From contig NZ_JHUW01000009.1 of assembly GCF_000619825.1 (NCBI RefSeq), positions 186,001 to 250,000 of the forward strand: a stretch of 64,000 nt of DNA. Reading direction: 5' to 3'. Shown one piece after another: positions 62,756 through 64,000 of the stretch (position 1 is its first letter; the number at the start of each line of letters is the position of its first letter). The translations under genes and the position numbers were made by a program. Below the pieces are notes generated by a model. The model was not told where the DNA came from and searched no databases. It saw nothing but the letters and a program-made list of their open reading frames with translations. This DNA is from Prevotella sp. MA2016. GTDB taxonomy: Bacteria > Bacteroidota > Bacteroidia > Bacteroidales > Bacteroidaceae.

Positions 62756-64000
62756 TCACTTGTTCTTCTGCTGCTTCTCGTACTCTCTCAAAGCCTCATC
62801 TCTATTCATATATTTAACCTTGGCAGACAATAAAGCTAATTCTTTGTCTATTTCATCCATCTTTTGTTTCTTTTCATCATCAGTTAGTTTCTTATGTTTC
62901 TTGATTTTGTTCTTTCTATTATACAAATATTTTCTCCTCTTGGAGACTTCCTCATAAGTAGTATCTTTCACCACATAAGGAACACAAGTTGGTAATCCAG
63001 TATTATACTTCTTTCTCCACTTCTTATACTTGGTATTTTGCTCTATAGCCTCTGAAGACAAACCTTCAAGTCTCTCAAATGAGTGGGCAACAGATGGTTG
63101 ATTCGCACAATATTTAACGAATTCTTTTGCGGATACGATTTCATCACTTATAACAAAATAATCCACACCTCCTTTTCCCATTTGTTCAATTACACTTGGC
63201 TGCTTCTTCATAAAATCCTCATAAGGGAAATAATTAGCGCCATGATAAATAACGGCTTTCCCCCTTTTGCATTTTAATATATTCTTTTCTTCGTCATAAT
63301 AGATTAAATCGTAAACATTGAAAGCATCATGTAAGGAGATTGTACTTTGCTTTAGAAGCCTATAAGCATAAATCCAATCCCTTGTGACACCGTCGGAGAA
63401 TCGTATTCTAATAACATCTATGCTGGGTGTTAAGTTATAAACATAGATATTATCAATCACTGCCAAAAACAACTCTCTTAATGTTATAAGATTCTTCTCT
63501 TCAACAACTTTTTTAATAACAGCACCAATATTGGATTTTGCATTAAGCCTTTTGTTATTAAGAATATTCTTCTGAGTTAATTCTTCTTTTAGTTTAATAT
63601 GTTTTATTTTCTCTTCTTCAAGTTCCTCAATAATTTGGTCATATACAGATTTTCTTTCTTTATTATCTGCACTAGAAATACTCTCTCTTATTGCCGTCTT
63701 ATAATCTATAGCATTTTTTTCCAATTCCTTCTCAATTTCTACAATATGCAAATTGTTTATCCTTATTTCCTCTCTTAACTTTTTTTCTACTTTCGGATTC
63801 AAATCGAAGAAATCTCCAACAGCACTTTGAGAACCATCATACAAATCTAAAATCCCTCTAGCTTTTGTTGCCAACGCAACAATCGCTTCTATGTTTTCTT
63901 TATTAACACCTCGGAGTCCACACTTTCCACCTTCATCATAGGAACTACAGTAATAGTGGTTGTTTAACCCAGTATAATGACCATACATCTTTTTTCCACA
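62756..64000 (-). CDS. Large serine recombinase, C-terminal part (5' end beyond window)
   Basis: Reading is open at the right edge. The visible 414 codons begin in the zinc ribbon (CGKKMYGHYTGLNNHYYCSS, then GKCGLRGV), followed by a long coiled coil (about residues 85-165) and a mixed C-terminal domain with AT-rich lysine-rich tail. This is the recombinase/zinc-ribbon/coiled-coil order of large serine integrases; the N-terminal catalytic domain lies outside. It is the likely integrase for the element in yifB. The 62599-62755 spacer holds nothing recognised. Confidence 0.8.
   Translation of the reverse strand, partial: CGKKMYGHYTGLNNHYYCSSYDEGGKCGLRGVNKENIEAIVALATKARGILDLYDGSQSAVGDFFDLNPKVEKKLREEIRINNLHIVEIEKELEKNAIDYKTAIRESISSADNKERKSVYDQIIEELEEEKIKHIKLKEELTQKNILNNKRLNAKSNIGAVIKKVVEEKNLITLRELFLAVIDNIYVYNLTPSIDVIRIRFSDGVTRDWIYAYRLLKQSTISLHDAFNVYDLIYYDEEKNILKCKRGKAVIYHGANYFPYEDFMKKQPSVIEQMGKGGVDYFVISDEIVSAKEFVKYCANQPSVAHSFERLEGLSSEAIEQNTKYKKWRKKYNTGLPTCVPYVVKDTTYEEVSKRRKYLYNRKNKIKKHKKLTDDEKKQKMDEIDKELALLSAKVKYMNRDEALREYEKQQKNK

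Larger units (their letters stand above)
50939..64000. mobile_element. Integrated mobile element in yifB (left end and most of body; right end outside window)
   Basis: The left boundary is the point where yifB homology ends. The body is AT-rich relative to the flank and carries a restriction-modification pair, a serine resolvase, small element-type proteins, an AEP primase-like replication protein and, at the right edge, a large serine recombinase pointing inward. yifB/comM is a known insertion site for genomic islands in other bacteria. The right attachment site cannot be seen. Confidence 0.7.

Overview
The window reads as a chromosome segment of a Prevotella-like bacterium (Bacteroidota, Prevotellaceae). 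The evidence is the many TAnnTTTG promoter elements just upstream of start codons, lipoproteins and secreted proteins with Bacteroidota-type signals, C-terminal tails ending in short basic strands (VVVK, QVVK) like type IX secretion or Por sorting domains, a GH95 fucosidase coupled to an AraC regulator, a ptb-buk pair and an infB-sufBCDS run. No strain can be named from sequence alone.

Layout. 1-1.9 kb: end of a TPR protein and a thioredoxin-like lipid- or periplasm-directed protein. 1.9-8.8 kb: a five-gene operon (ptb, buk, a degenerate sensor, a sensor kinase, a membrane TPR/HTH protein) closed by a clear terminator. 8.8-12.1 kb: GH95 plus AraC. 12.1-15.3 kb: DUF3109, ung, gpmI and a 48-residue protein. 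15.3-22.1 kb: a large modular surface protein with a CUB-like domain, an Fn3-like lipoprotein and a Dcu transporter; the spacer at 18.6-19.0 kb holds two different ordered repeat arrays. 22.1-31.1 kb: an accessory, partly decayed island with remnants of an AAA (COG1106-like) ATPase and of a TOTE-type primase, an intact DUF234 ATPase, an Rnl2 RNA ligase and an operon of two metallophosphoesterases, two small DNA-binding proteins and unknowns. 31.1-32.2 kb: eight tRNA genes. 32.3-50.3 kb: core genes (S41 protease, rimP-nusA-infB-sufBCDS, rnhB, a DMT transporter, an rSAM/lipoprotein cassette, murQ, GH16, thioesterase, HAD, Fur).

50.3 kb to the right edge: the 3' half of yifB/comM is joined at about 50.94 kb to visibly more AT-rich DNA. 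That DNA carries lipoproteins, a C10 protease, a type II restriction-modification pair, a serine resolvase, an AEP primase-like replication protein, an HTH/methyltransferase-fold protein and, at the right edge, the C-terminal part of a large serine recombinase. I read it as one integrated mobile element inserted in yifB, with its other end outside the window.

The best candidates for an undescribed system are the radical SAM enzyme sandwiched between two small lipoproteins (45.4-47.2 kb), the RNA ligase/phosphoesterase/HTH group beside the tRNA cluster, and several short transcription units with their own promoter and terminator but no convincing reading frame (26.6, 52.3, 59.0 and 61.3 kb). 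Functions are inferred from motifs remembered from known families; no database search was possible.
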